A stretch of DNA of 64,000 nucleotides from assembly GCA_033557465.1 (NCBI GenBank), contig CM066033.1:906962808-907026807 (forward strand). The letters run 5' to 3'. Origin of the DNA: Ichthyophis bannanicus. Taxonomy: Eukaryota; Chordata; Amphibia; Gymnophiona; Ichthyophiidae. The notes beneath the pieces are model-generated. The model made no database searches. It saw only the letters and a list, made by a program, of their open reading frames with translations, and was not told the origin of the DNA. Position 1 is the first letter of the stretch, and every line of letters starts with the position of its first letter. Below are positions 1 to 11,143 of the stretch, piece by piece. A program made the translations under genes and the position numbers.

Positions 1-635
1 TGGGGTATGAAATGCCCGAAGACAGAGAGAGATGGAGATCAGAAGTGTTAAGATTTGTTGGAATATAAAACTTTGAGTGTGCCTAGGTGCCCATAGAGGA
101 AAAGACTTGAAGTGAGCCTCCGAGACCTTTGCTTGGAAGGGGCAGTACTGTCTAACCATAGAATAATGCTTCAGAGGCCAGGTTGTTATGGACATTATTG
201 TTGCAATGAGCAGTTCAGTTCCAGTGAGGATCTGTGTGATGCTGGAAAGGTGTAAGAGCTGGGGGGGTGGGTAACGTAACTTGCATGGGGAGCGAGGAAG
301 CCCAGACACATCCAGCGTGGTTGGGTGGAAGAGGAGGGTTAATGTGTTGGGAGGAAGAAAATAGGAGGGGGGTGGGGGGTAAGGAGAAGGGGAAAGGGGG
401 GTAGATATAGGAGGGAAAGAGGGGAACAGAGGGGAGGAAGGGGAGGTGGAGCGGTGGGAGACAAGGGGTAAGGAGGTGGCAGGGATTAAGGGGGGGGGAG
501 TCGCAATCTAGATTTTCGAGAGAGACAAAGTACAAACTTACAGGGAGAATGTTTGAGGGAGCCCCAGGCTGGAAGGGCTGCCTCTGAGAATGTAAGCTTA
601 GCATTGAAGATCGGACCTGGGGAAGTTGTAATACC

Positions 636-3600
636 CTGAAGATAATATCATGGAATATATGTGGACTGGGCAGCCCAATTAAGCGATATAAAATACTGAA
701 AGCGCTAGCCAGACAGCAGTGTGATATTACGCTATCGCAAGAAACCCACCAGACTGCCGAGGAGCATGCCAAACTCTGTAGGGATTGGGTGGGTCAGGTA
801 TGGGGAGCTCCGGCAACAGGTAAAAAAGGTGGAGTGGCCATCTTACTCCACAAGAGGGTGCGATTTGCAATAGAACGGGAGGTTGCTGATCCTAGTGGGA
901 GATTTTTGTTGTTACATGGAGTATTGGAAGATAGGGAGGTAATTCTGGGAGTTTTGTATAGCCCCAGTATGTTGGATCAGGGTTTCTATAATCGTTTAGC
1001 AGCAAAAGTGGAACAATTACCGGAAGTCCCATTGATCTTGGGTGGAGATTTCAATGGGATATTCGAAGTGGGACTTGACACCTCGAGAGGGAGTGGAACT
1101 CGGGAAAGAAAGCAAACAGCTCAGGTGCTGCAAAGGTTTCGAGCCAGGCTGGGTCTAGTGGATCCATGGAGATTATTACATCCCTCAGAAAAGGATTTTA
1201 CCCATCAGTCCCGGGCGCATGGCACTAGTGCATGAATCGACTACCTTTTGATTTCAGAGAACCTTTTTGTCCATACTGGTGAGGCGCAAATAGGTCCCAT
1301 AGAGATTTCGGATCATGCTTCGGTCTGGTTAGAGTTGCAATGGGGGGGAGGAACTAGACAGACTTGCATATGGAGTTTTCCCCTAGAACTTTATAAAGAT
1401 ACCCAATTTCATCAACTCCTATGCCAACGTTGGCAGGACTTTGAGGCAAATCACCAAGGTCATAAGGAAGACCCAGAACTGGTTTGGGAGACCGCCAAAG
1501 TGGTGTTGAGAGGTGATATAATTGGCTTTGTGGCAAGGAGGCAGAGATTGCTAGCAGAGCAAATTATCAGGCTTGAACAGCAAGTCACTCAGGCGACGCG
1601 TATCAGTGGGCATTTCCCTACAGCACAGAATAGGAAGAAACTGTGGGAAAACCAGATCGCCCTAAATGAGTTGCTACATCAAAGAACCAAGAAATCCATA
1701 ATGTATTATAAATATAAGTTATATTGTTATGGAGATAAACCGGGTAAATTGTTGGGGAGATGTCTGAAGGGTCAGAGAGGTGCGAAGCTAGTGGCGGCAA
1801 TTAGGGACGACCAAAGGAAACTTTTAAAAAAAAATAGGGGGGTAATAACTGAAGTATTTAAAGTTTTTTTCCAAATGTTATACGCAGCAGAGGAGATATC
1901 TCTCTCTAGAATGGAAGAATATTTGCAAGGACTAGATTTGCCGAGGATGAGTGAGGAGCAACGTGTCCAACTGGGACAACCAATAACCATGCAGGTGGTC
2001 TCGAAGGCCAGCTGTTATAAGACACCAGGAAATGATGGGTACGGGGCCGAATTTTATAAACTATTGTCCGAACTGGTGGGTCCTACACTAGTGGCTACAT
2101 ATCGTCAAAGGACGGAGAGAGGTACAAAGGACGGAGAGAGAAACTGCTAGGTACATATGACCTAGATTGGCCACTGTTGGAAACAGAATACTGGGCTTGA
2201 TGGACCTTGGTCTGACCCAGTATGGCATATCTTATGTTCTTATGTGAGGTACCATACAATGGGGGAACAACCAGGCATATATTACGTTAATACCTAAACC
2301 GTGAAAGGACCCGGTTCAGACGGCTTCATACAGGCTTATTTCCTTATTGAATTTTGATATGAAAATACTGGCAAAAATATTGGCAGACCGCTTGGCGGCT
2401 GGGTGAAGTGGTGTACAAATCACAGGTAAGCTTTGTGAGGGGACGGTATGCGGTGCGTAATCTGCGTAAAATATTAGCGTCCCTGGGAGTGGGTGCATGA
2501 CCAAGTTGCAGTCACCCTTGGTGAGTTTCGATGCGGAAAAAGCGTTCGATAGGGTTAATTGGCAGTATCTACAATATTTGTTGCCACTATATGGCTTGGG
2601 ATCCTCATTTTGCGAAATGATGAAGAGTCTATATGTAAACCCGACAGCAAGAGTGCTCTGTAACGAGGTTTTATCGGACCAATTCTCTTTGAATAGAGGT
2701 ACCAGACGAGGGTGTCCACTGTCCCCATTATTGTTTGTCTTATCCCTGGAATCCTTTAATCCGTAGAACAGAATCAGATAGAAAGATATGCGGAGTGGGT
2801 ATCGGCACTCAGTGGTTTAAGATGTCGGCTTTTGCAGATGATATGCTGGTACATTTGCTTACCCCTAGGGAGTCTCTACCTCGGCTAATGGCAGAGTTTG
2901 TTGTTCGGTAGTTTTGCAGGCCTTCGTATTAATAAGGATAAATCGGAGGCATTAGATGTATCGGGGCAACTGTGGGGGATGATGGGGGGGGGGGGATTTC
3001 CCCCTGAAATGGACGGCACATAAGTTTGTTTACCTGGGTATCGTATTGACGATATTGCCACAAGAGCTATACAGTTCCAATTTTGAGAAAATCATGTCTG
3101 GTTTGAGGATCCAACTGAATGCGTGGAACCCCCCCCCTTCCGTTGTCCCTACTGGGGAGAGTGGCAGCAGTAAAGATGGTGGTCTTACTGCGAATATTCT
3201 ATTGGATGCAGACCTTACCAGTGTGGTTGTTGCGGCGTGATTTGCGTAGCCTGGAAAAAGAGATTCAGGGGTTTCTGTGGAAAGGGGCAAGGGCTCGCAT
3301 TCCAATGAACCGTATGATAGGAAAATGGAGTAGAGGAGGTATTGGACTTCCTGATTTCTGGCTTTATGCTATGGCGTGTCAGGCGCGGCATATTGGAGAC
3401 TGGTTGGGTGGGACAGAAACCTACACGCCTAGGGAACTGGAAGAGGCCTTGGCAGCCCCTTATTCATTGCTAGCAATATTACATGCGGAGTGCGCTCAGT
3501 TGCCAAGTAGAATTAAGCGGAGTGGCATGTTAAATTCTATGCGACGCACATGGCGTCAGTTGAATGGATATTGGAAACATAATTGGAAGGTATCGAGTTG

Positions 3601-4409
3601 GTTACCATTACAAGGTAATGCGAACTTCACACCAGGCTCTGAGACAAGTGTGTTCCAGTCCTGGAGCGAGAAGGGAATAAGGAATATAGGACATGTAGTG
3701 GATCTTTCTGGTAAATGTAAACCGTTTCCACTGCTGTGTGAGGAGTATGATCTGCGAACTAACCAGTACTTTGCATACATGCAACTATCTCACTATGTGG
3801 CTGCGTTGCCTAGGGAGTTTAGTATAGACAGATCTGCGCAGATTCTCGAATTTTTTGACCTTGGGGGAGATAGTCCCCCCATCGATGGCAAAGCTTGAGT
3901 GCTATGGAGTCGAGGTGGAGTATGAGAGAGTTGAGATGGCCTGGGCCCTGGAACTGGGACGAGCGGTGCCTCCCGGACCTGTTAAAGTAGCCCTGGGGCA
4001 GATAGTAGAGTTGGTGGAGGGAGCCTGATGGAGGGAAATACAATATAAATCTATAACTCGAGTGCACTTCTCGCCTAGACGGGCTTTGCGTAGCCATATT
4101 ACCCAAGATGGGAGTTGTCCCAGATGTTCCGAGCCATTGGCTAATTTAACCCACATGTGGTGGAAGTGCAAGCACATTCGCCGATATTGGACTCGGATCA
4201 GCAACTGCAAAGCTGGGATGATACAGCAGAGGTTCCCCTGGACTGGGTCTCTTGTAGTACTAGATCAGTTGAACCAGACCCTTCCTAAGGGGAGAGGGGA
4301 GCGGCTAATGGTGCGAAAGGCATGTCTGGTGGGGAAAGGCCCGATTCTTCATAGATGGCGTGATCAGATCCCGCCGACGTTCTTGGAGTGGCGCACTAGT
4401 TTCCACTAG
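636..4409 (+). pseudogene. L1-like ORF2 (endonuclease-reverse transcriptase), broken
   Basis: The endonuclease starts near 642 with ISWNICGLGSP and continues through GGVAILL and the catalytic-type LILGGDFNG (about 1030-1060). At 1233-1235 TGA replaces the Arg codon of the usual S-R-I-D-Y motif and IDYLLIS follows in the same frame, which suggests CGA to TGA decay of a CpG. The RT follows: VSFDAEKAFDRVNW (2520-2560), RGCPLSPLLF (about 2710-2740) and FADDMLV (2831-2851), separated by frameshifts. The C-terminal region (3119-3898) has the L1 pattern SLLGR-AA-KM...GGIGLPDF. Another frame (4062-4409) has a C-x2-C...H-x5-C zinc knuckle (CPRC...HMWWKC). It would nick DNA and reverse transcribe the element RNA; this copy cannot. 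Confidence 0.83.
2126..2245 (+). mobile_element. CR1-type LINE 3' fragment inserted in the L1
   Basis: About 100 bases nearly match the 3' end of the CR1-like LINEs at 42141-44117 and 58787-61619, including the 'tgatggacc...ggtctgacccagtatggcat' region and the terminal TTATGTTCTTATG motif. GAGGTAC occurs just before (2119-2125) and just after (2246-2252), consistent with a 7-bp target-site duplication. The L1 frame resumes after it with a PKP-like segment. Positions 2126-2143 duplicate nearby L1 sequence (GGACGGAGAGAG), so the 5' junction is not clean. Confidence 0.75.
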
Positions 4410-4798
4410 TTGATGCTGGCAGAACGATGGAGGGCTAGGGGCAGTGTAAAGCGGTGGTCCACCTCCATGTTGACCTGGGAACCTTACATTCAGAGTCTGG
4501 GAGCATACTGTAGGAACGAAATAGTAAATGTGGGTTATTAGGGGTGACAGGAAGAATTGAGTTATAGGAGAGGGGGGAGCGTTTAGAAAGGATTAAAGTG
4601 CATATACAGTATGACAGGGATCAGTGATTGCGACGGGGAGGGGGGTGGGAATGGGGGGGAACCATTTAAAAATGAGGAAACGGTTCTATGATGTTATAAC
4701 ATATCTGTACATGAGGTATACCTCGGGGCGGGGATAAGAGTACACCCCGCCAGAGGCCTATTGTTTTGACTTGATTTTGTTGTTATGTATTGGTGGTT

Positions 4799-4835
4799 AA
4801 TAAATAAAGTACTAAAAAAAAAACATGTCTGCTGG

Positions 4836-4867
<32 letters not shown>
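4799..4867 (+). terminator. L1 3' end: polyadenylation signals and double A-tract
   Basis: Two overlapping AATAAA hexamers lie at 4799-4804 and 4803-4808. A 10-A run (4814-4823), a 12-bp non-A spacer (4824-4835) and a 32-A run (4836-4867) follow. This is the expected 3' end of an L1-type insertion. The spacer could be a very short 3' transduction from a second cleavage site, or decay of one long tail. Confidence 0.7.
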
Positions 4868-4868
<1 letters not shown>

Positions 4869-5440
4869 ACGAGGGCAAAATGGTTCCCACCAAAAACGCA
4901 GGATCCCGCAGCTGTGAAGAAACCAATGAAATACTGGCCAACTGACCATCTAACGATGGCAGAGCTCCAGAGGGAGAACCTCCTGCCTTTGTTCAGCACT
5001 TCTTTCCCCCCCCCTGTATACCTATGGCAGAGCCCCGTTGATGCCAATGTTCCCTGACAGCCTACGCACACTGTCTTCTGCTCAGCACTGCCGTGCACAC
5101 TTCAGCTTCCCCGAAAAACAAATACAGAAATGAGTTGCTCACCTTCCTGACTGCCGATGGCACAACCACTACTGGTAGTTAAGCCTGGCACCACAGTCCG
5201 TGAAGCACTGCTGTTTGTTCTGCAGTTTTTTGTTTGCTTCAGCAGATTAAAGTGGCAGGCAGGGAAGGGGGCCCATACAATTCGGAGAGGGACCTGGACC
5301 ATCAGATACTGCACCCTTTAAAGCACTGCGGGCTGACTCAACAACCCTAGCTCTCCAAGCACTCCTACTTGCAATGCTCCCCACTTAGCTCCTTAGCTGA
5401 ATTTTTTAATTTTTTTTGCAATTTCCTTCAGTGGCGTCCA
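4868..5440. other. No gene recognised
   Basis: I see no convincing coding signal. Given the DIRS-type repeat that follows at 5441-5615, this may be the leader or remnant of an old DIRS element, but I found no protein homology to support that. Confidence 0.4.
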
Positions 5441-5615
5441 GACTGCACAGAGCTCATCACCATCTGCTGGAGACTGAGAAATACTGGAGTCAGACAAGGT
5501 GCACAGAACCCTTATAGGGTGACATCAAAATCCTGTAATTCTCAGTCTCCATCTTCTGGTGAAGGGGCATAACCCATGGGTCTGGACTGGACTGAAGGGA
5601 CAACAAGGAAATAAA
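5441..5615 (-). repeat. Diverged solo DIRS terminal repeat
   Basis: The order of words matches the right inverted terminal repeats at 11900-12069 and 18465-18603. A 'ctgctggagactgagaaatactgg' word is followed by a GTGACATCA word, a 'tctccatcttctggtg' word and TCTGGACTGGACTGAAGGGAC. No internal complementary region or recombinase lies nearby, so this is an orphan end of an older copy. Confidence 0.6.
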
Positions 5616-6089
5616 AGTTCAGCATTAGGAATGACTACAGACAAGAATTAAGAAAAAGAGAAACATGGTAGACCTGAAAACTTAAATGAAGTTGAGTGGG
5701 ACAGCACAACTGCAGCATTCTGTAGACAAAAGGAGATCCTGGATTCTCTGCAAGAGAAGTGTTCAGCAGATGGTGATAAAATCCATGCAGCAGGGGGCGA
5801 TATAGAGCCTGGTGTTTACAAATGGGGAGAGCTTTTTTGTATAGTGATTATAGAGGATCCAGTGATCTCCAAATTGTCGGATTCAGTATTACAGTGCAGG
5901 CAGCGAGGGCTCATTTTAAAGTGCCTAAACATCAGAAAACTAACTTTGGTAAGAGTGTGGGGAGGGGGGAGGGGAAGAGGGGGAAAAAAAAAAAAAATAG
6001 ATTACTTGAAGGAATTGTTAGCTGGATAGAAAATCTAGGAGAAGGAGAACTGTGGGAAAAACTGAAAAATAGACATCGTAAGGACAACA
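5616..6089. other. No gene recognised
   Basis: A-rich and G-rich sequence with short open frames only, including an A-run near 5985-5998. It ends at the left boundary of the DIRS element, whose inferred first base is 6090. Confidence 0.4.
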
Positions 6090-6255
6090 AAGAGTAAATT
6101 AGACTTACCTGCTAATTGTTGTTCCTTAAGGAACTCTAGTCCAGTCCCGGAAAGATAGAGTTGTCAACCTCCACCAGCAGCTTTGGAGACTGAAAGATGT
6201 CATCGTCGTGATGTCACTGGTACAAATAGGCTCGCTCCGCCCCCTTTCACCAGCA
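6090..6255. repeat. DIRS left terminal repeat
   Basis: From about 6132 to 6253 it is the near-perfect reverse complement of 11937-12056 (for example CTCTAGTCCAGTCCCGGAAA against TTTCCGGGACTGGACTAGAG). The outer 40 bases (6090-6131) are unique to this end and recur inverted in the internal complementary region. Confidence 0.88.
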
Positions 6256-6630
6256 CCTATTGACAAAGCAGACTCAGCAGAGCAACAAATAAGTAGTTAT
6301 TTCAAAAACCTATACAAAACAATTATGTACAGATAGAGATATATCTCTAAGAAAAGGATAGAGCCAGAGCGCGCCCTATAACGGACGGGGAACGGAAGGG
6401 CAGGAGCCCGGTTCCTCTGCGCCCCAGCCGCCTGCCGCCACACAGAAATCCCCTCTGAAAGCGCTTACGGATATCTATTCATGGAACGAAGTGTTCCGTC
6501 TGGCTGTGTTCTCCTTTTATTCTCTACTTTTTTTTTTTTTTTTAAACCGCACGGGTTCACCAGCTGTCAATTTCACTCTCTCTCGCCTATGGACATTCAG
6601 GCTGGCGAACACCCACTGAACGGGTGGGAT

Positions 6631-6730
6631 CCGGGACTGGACTAGAGTTCCTTAAGGAACAACAATTAGCAGGTAAGTCTAATTTACTCTTCCTTAGCGT
6701 CCCTCTAGTCCAGTCCCGGAAAGATAGAGG
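6631..6730. repeat. DIRS internal complementary region
   Basis: Positions 6631-6691 are the reverse complement of the left end (6090-6152). Positions 6691-6730 are the reverse complement of the right end (about 12031-12069). The two are joined head to tail as in a circle junction. This region is the DIRS-specific template for restoring both ends. Confidence 0.9.
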
Positions 6731-6750
6731 ATGTAACAAAGCAGTAAATC

Positions 6751-7790
6751 TCAACGGGAGGGGCCAGAGATGCCAGCCTGAAGGACTGCCGATCCCAAAC
6801 AACTATCCCTGCGCGCCTGCACATCCAAGCGATAATGCCGAGCAAAGGAATGTAACGAGGACCAGGTCGCCGCCCTACAAATATCCGCCGCCGGCACTAG
6901 GCTGACTTCCGCCCACGAGGCTGCTTGCGCTCTCGTGGAATGCGCCCGCAACCCTACCAGCACCGCTCTGCCTCTCAAAATGTAGGCCGAAGCAATCGCC
7001 TCCTTCAGCCACCGAGAAATGGAAGACTTTGCCGCCGCTTCGCCCTTCCGCGGGCCTCCGAATGCGACAAAAAGCCTGTCCGTCTTCCGAAATGACGCCG
7101 TACGATCAAGATACCTTTTGAGCACTCTCCGCACGTCCAACCGGTGCAAACGTCCACCTGCCTGAGCTCCCTGCTCCACGGAAAACACCGGGAGCGACAC
7201 CACTTGATTAACATGAAAAGCGGACACCCCCTTTGGCAAAAAGGCGGGTACTGTACGCAAGACCAAAAGCTCCCGGCAAGAGAGCGCCTGCAGCTCGGAA
7301 ATCCTCCTGGCGGAGCATATCGCCACGAGAAACACTGTCTTGAGCGTCAAATCCTTGAGCGAAGCCCGTCCTAATGGCTCGAAGGGTTCCCCCACCAGGA
7401 CGTTCAGGACCAAATTAAGATCCCACGGAGAAAGAACAGTTTGCCTCGGCGGTCTGAGCAACAACACCGCTCGCAAGAACCGACGAATATCGCCATGCGC
7501 TGCGATCACCTGTCCATGAATCTTTCCACGAAAACAGGAGAGAGCCGCCAACTGCCAACTGCACCCGCAAGGAGCTGGCCGAGAGGCCCTTATCCAATCC
7601 AGCCTGCAAAAAGGAAAGAACATTGGACACCGAAGTTCGTAAGGGGTTGATAGAGTGATCGAAACCCCAGTTCTCAAAGACACGCCAAACTCGGATATAA
7701 GCCAGGGAAGTCGACCTCCGGCGCGACCGCAGGAGAGTGTCTATAACCGCCGCCGAGTATCCGCGGGCCGTCAACCGCGCCCGCTCAAGA
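6751..7790 (-). pseudogene. DIRS tyrosine recombinase, frameshifted
   Basis: Integrase-type site-specific recombinase of the DIRS retrotransposon. The N-terminal helical domain (GYSAAVIDTLLRSRRRSTS, near 7780-7720) is in one frame. Near 7560 the frame shifts and the catalytic domain continues to 6751. It shows the conserved Arg (ICSARRISELQAL), the H-x-x-R box (RAHSTRAQ), a Trp/His region (ATWSSLH) and the nucleophilic-type Tyr (FARHYRLD). So the R-H-R-Y tetrad is present, but one frameshift separates the two domains. The start overlaps the end of the RT-RNase H frame, as is usual in DIRS elements. Confidence 0.85.
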
Positions 7791-9909
7791 GCCAAGCCGT
7801 AAGCGAGAACCGACCCACCTGAGGCATGCGCAAGGGACCCTGAAGCAACAGGTACTCCCGAAGAGGTAACCTCCACGGAACGTCGGCCAACAGACGAACC
7901 AAATCTGCATACCACAGTCTCCTCGGCCAATCGGGTGCTATCAGGACCACCTGGCCCTTGTGCCGCTCGATGCGCTGAACCACCTTGCCAATTAGCGCCC
8001 AGGGAGGGAAAACATACAGTAGACCCTCCACAGGCCACTTCTGCGCCAGGGCATCCAGGCCCTCCGCCATCCACTCTTTCCGCCTGCTGAAGAATCTCTC
8101 CACCTTTGTCGACCGCAAGGTGGCCAGGAGATCCATCACCGGAAGCCCCCAACGGCGCACAATCATCTCGAAAACGTCCGGGTGCAGAGCCCACTCCCCC
8201 GGATCTACGCGGCACCGACTCAGATAATCCGCCTCGACGTTGGCGACTCCGGCGACGTGCTGAGCCGACAGGGTCAGTAAATTCCGTTCCGCCCAAGCCA
8301 GTAGCACACTCACCTCTTCCTCTAGAGCCGCACTGCCCGTGCCGCCTTGCCGATTTATATACGCCACCGTGGTCGCGTTGTCCGACAGCACGCGAACGGC
8401 CGCTTTCCGCAGATTCTGCTGAAAAGCTAGAAGAGCCTGAAACACTGCGCGCATTTCCAGACGGTTTATGGACCATAGTCATTCCTCCTCTGACCACGTT
8501 CCTTGCGCAAACGAGCCTTCGAGATGAGCCCCCCAGCCTGCGAGACTCGCATCTGTCGTGAGCAACCGCCAGCACGGAGGCTCCAGGGGAACGCCCTGCG
8601 TCAGGCTGTCGGGATGCAACCACCAAAGTAGGCTGCTCTTCACCGCCGCCAGACAGGGCAGACACTGCGACAACGCATCTCTCTGATGAGACCAGCGCCT
8701 GAGGAGAGCACTCTGCAACGGCCGCATGTGAGCCCTGGCCCACAACACTAAGTCTATTGTAGCCGCCATGGTCCCCAGTAACTGCAGGTACTGCCAAGCT
8801 GTCGGCACTCGAAGCCCCAGAAACCGACGCACCAGGTCGCGCAAGGCCTGCGCCCTTGAACTGGGAAGAAAGACCCGTCCTTGTCGAGTCTCGAAGCGCG
8901 CCCCCAGGTACTCCAGGCTCTGCGAGGGGGACAGCTGACTCTTCGCCTCGTTCACTACCCAACCGAGGCTCTCCAAGAACTCCACCACTCGAGTGGTGGC
9001 CACCACGCTTTCCTCCCTGGACTTTGCCCGAATCAACCAGTCGTCCAGGTGCACCAGGATCCCCTCTCTGCGCAGCGCGGCCGCTACAACCACCATAATC
9101 TTTGTGAATGTCAGAGGAGCTGTCGCCAGACCAAAAGGCAACGCCCGGAACTGAAAGTGTCCCATCGGTACAGCAAATCGCAGAAAACGTTGATGCTCCC
9201 TCCGCACGGGAATGTGAAGATAAGCCTCCGTCAGATCCAAGGACGTAAGAAATTCTCCCGCGCGCGAACGGCCGCAATGACGGAGCGCAAGGTCTCCATG
9301 CGGAAGTGGGACACACGGAGACAACGATTCACCCTCTTGAGATCGAGAATTGGCCGAAACGTATCTCCTTTTTCGGGGACCACGAAATAAATGGAGTATC
9401 GGAACGGGTACGACTGCCCCGAGCCGTCGGAGACGGCCCAAGGTGTCCGCGACCGCTCGGCGCTTCCGAGGCGCCTTGCAAGGGGAAAGAACAAAGGAAT
9501 CTCGCACTGGACGCTGAAACTCTAGAGCATAGCCTTCCCGAATGACTTCTAAGACCCACCGGTCTGATGTAATCTGGACCCAGGCAGGGTAGAACTCCCG
9601 CAACCTGCCTCCCACGGGCACCTCCACTACCTGGGCCCGCCTCATCTCATTGTGATTCCTTGTTCGCACCGGAAGACTGGTAGGGACCAAAACCCCTGCC
9701 TGCCCCCCGAAACCCTCGAAAGGATGGACTCCGCGCTGGAAACCTGCTCCGCTGCGACTGTTGAAAGCGAGATGTGCGAAACTTGCGAAAATCCCTCGAG
9801 AGGCCTCTAGATGCCGATCCTCCTCGAGTCTGTTTCGGTCTATCCTCAGGGAGACGCCCACCTTTGGACTCCCCGAGGTCCTTAACCAACTTCTCAAGAT
9901 CCTCTCCAA
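7771..9909 (-). pseudogene. DIRS reverse transcriptase-RNase H, one stop and compensating frameshifts
   Basis: RT motif A is LTSLDLTEAYLHIPV, motif B is PFGLATAPLTF and motif C is VHLDDWLI. RNase H follows with LTTDASLAGWGAHL, and after an in-frame TGA (8479-8481) the same frame continues with VLSDNATTVAYINRQGG. Near 9418-9265 the conserved text (YSIYFVVPEKG...FRPILDLK) is in another frame, so two opposite frameshifts flank it. The 5' part overlaps the gag 3' end (9909 against 9647), which implies frameshift or internal initiation. The downstream stretch to 7771 ends in LTAWLLSG at the recombinase junction. Confidence 0.87.
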
Positions 9910-11143
9910 AGAGGAGCTTGCCCCGGAAGGGAAGTTTACTGAGCCGAGCCTTGGACGAACTATCCGCCGACCAGTTTCGGAGCCACAAAGAACGGCGAGC
10001 CGCGACTACAGAAGCCATACATTTAGCTAGGCCACGAATTAGATCATAATGAACATCGGACAGGTACGCAGTGCCAGACTCCAGTCGAGACGTATCCGCC
10101 ATCTGGTCGTCTGAGAGGGAGCCCTGAAGACGTTGAGACCAGCGTAAACAGCCTCTCGCCACCCACGCCCCCGCTATGGAGGCCTGCAGGGAAAGGGCAC
10201 TCATGTCGAACACCTGCTTCAGCAAGGTATCCAACCTCCTATCCTGGCCATTCTTCAATGCCGCCGCTCCTTCCACCGGAATGGTGGTCTTCTTCGTGAC
10301 AGCAGCCACCGCGGCATCAACCCTTGGAGACCGAAATATCAACTTATCCTGTTCCGAGAGCGGGTACAAGCGGTCCAAAGCCCTGGTTCCGCGCAACACC
10401 GACTCCGGCGCGTCCCATTCCTCCTGAATCATAATCCGAAAGACTCTATGGATAGGGAACACCCGCTGCGAGGTGCGCACAGCCTGCAACAGCGGATCCT
10501 CCAACGCCTCTTCTGAGGGTGCGGACCCCACAGGCATATTTAAAACTGTGAGTGTCTCGGAAATTAAGGCAGGGAGCTCCTCTCGCCGAAAAACACAGAT
10601 CACCCTGCACTGTTGCTCCTCCTCCAACAACTTACCATCTTCCAAGTCGTCATCCGAGACCTCATCATCAAGGTCCGGCATCCCCAGGTCCTCCTCTAGA
10701 AGGGCAGGCGACTGCGGTTCCAAATCACCCCGTCGCCTTTTGGGTAGCGTCATCTCCCCTTCCTGAAGACTGGCAGCCCGACTCCTTTTCCTGCTAGAAG
10801 GACCGGGAGACTGAACCCCCCTGTCCGTCTGCAGCAAGGCAAACGCCTTCTGCATCAAGGAGAGGAATTCGGAAGGGAGACCTGGAATCTCAGACCCCTG
10901 GGATCCTTCTGGCACCAAGGGAACACTGGAAGCGGAGGATGGACGCGCTACCGGTTCCGAAGCAGGCAAGGAAGGAGGGTCAGAACCCCTGCCATCCTGA
11001 GACGCGGTCATGTGGTCCTGAGAACCTTCCCCCAAGGACTTCTCCATGCCCATGGCCTCTAAAGAGCACGTTTTACAAACGCCAGTGTCCAGAAGCTCAC
11101 CACGCCGCACCCCACAGACCAAGCAGCGTGGTTTGGCAGGCAT
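9647..11143 (-). CDS. DIRS gag-like protein, intact
   Basis: Open frame of about 498 residues from the Met at 11143; an in-frame Met at 11185 is also possible. I prefer the second because it is followed by MPAKPRCLVCGV, a C-x2-C...C-x2-C zinc-finger-like start. A Ser/Pro-rich stretch, an acidic run (DLDDEVSDDDLEDGK) and a conserved central domain follow; that domain is recognisable in the second DIRS copy (RVDAAVAAVTKKTTIPVEG and ASSSKARLSKLPFRG-like words). The C-terminus is Arg/Ser/Phe/Gly-rich, as expected of a nucleic-acid-binding tail. Presumed role: RNA packaging. It overlaps the RT frame by about 260 bases. Confidence 0.75.
   Translation of the reverse strand: MPAKPRCLVCGVRRGELLDTGVCKTCSLEAMGMEKSLGEGSQDHMTASQDGRGSDPPSLPASEPVARPSSASSVPLVPEGSQGSEIPGLPSEFLSLMQKAFALLQTDRGVQSPGPSSRKRSRAASLQEGEMTLPKRRRGDLEPQSPALLEEDLGMPDLDDEVSDDDLEDGKLLEEEQQCRVICVFRREELPALISETLTVLNMPVGSAPSEEALEDPLLQAVRTSQRVFPIHRVFRIMIQEEWDAPESVLRGTRALDRLYPLSEQDKLIFRSPRVDAAVAAVTKKTTIPVEGAAALKNGQDRRLDTLLKQVFDMSALSLQASIAGAWVARGCLRWSQRLQGSLSDDQMADTSRLESGTAYLSDVHYDLIRGLAKCMASVVAARRSLWLRNWSADSSSKARLSKLPFRGKLLFGEDLEKLVKDLGESKGGRLPEDRPKQTRGGSASRGLSRDFRKFRTSRFQQSQRSRFPARSPSFRGFRGAGRGFGPYQSSGANKESQ

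Larger units (their letters stand above)
1..4867 (+). mobile_element. L1/Tx1-like LINE, degraded, with poly(A) tail
   Basis: Non-LTR retrotransposon of the L1 group. The strand shows, in order, an apurinic endonuclease, a reverse transcriptase, the long L1-type C-terminal region and a C-terminal zinc knuckle. AATAAA signals and an A-tract follow. No ORF1 is visible upstream; positions 1-635 are G/A-rich (runs of G at 260-510) and may be 5' UTR or inter-ORF sequence, or the left edge may lie outside the window. The element carries an in-frame stop, frameshifts and a CR1-type insertion, so it is inactive. It lies in what is probably CAD intron 1, antisense to CAD. The family call rests on motif order and is fairly secure; the exact clade (L1 or Tx1) is not. 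Confidence 0.85.

Noticed and set aside
215..772. 185-codon Pro/Leu/Ser-rich frame on the minus strand
   Set aside because: Complement of G-rich L1 leader sequence and the endonuclease start; no domain.
7415..9316. 633-codon minus-strand open frame overlapping the DIRS RT
   Set aside because: Most of it is a Gly/Ser/Arg-rich shadow of the RT frame; only its last 120 or so codons (recombinase N-terminus) are real, and these are annotated as part of the recombinase.
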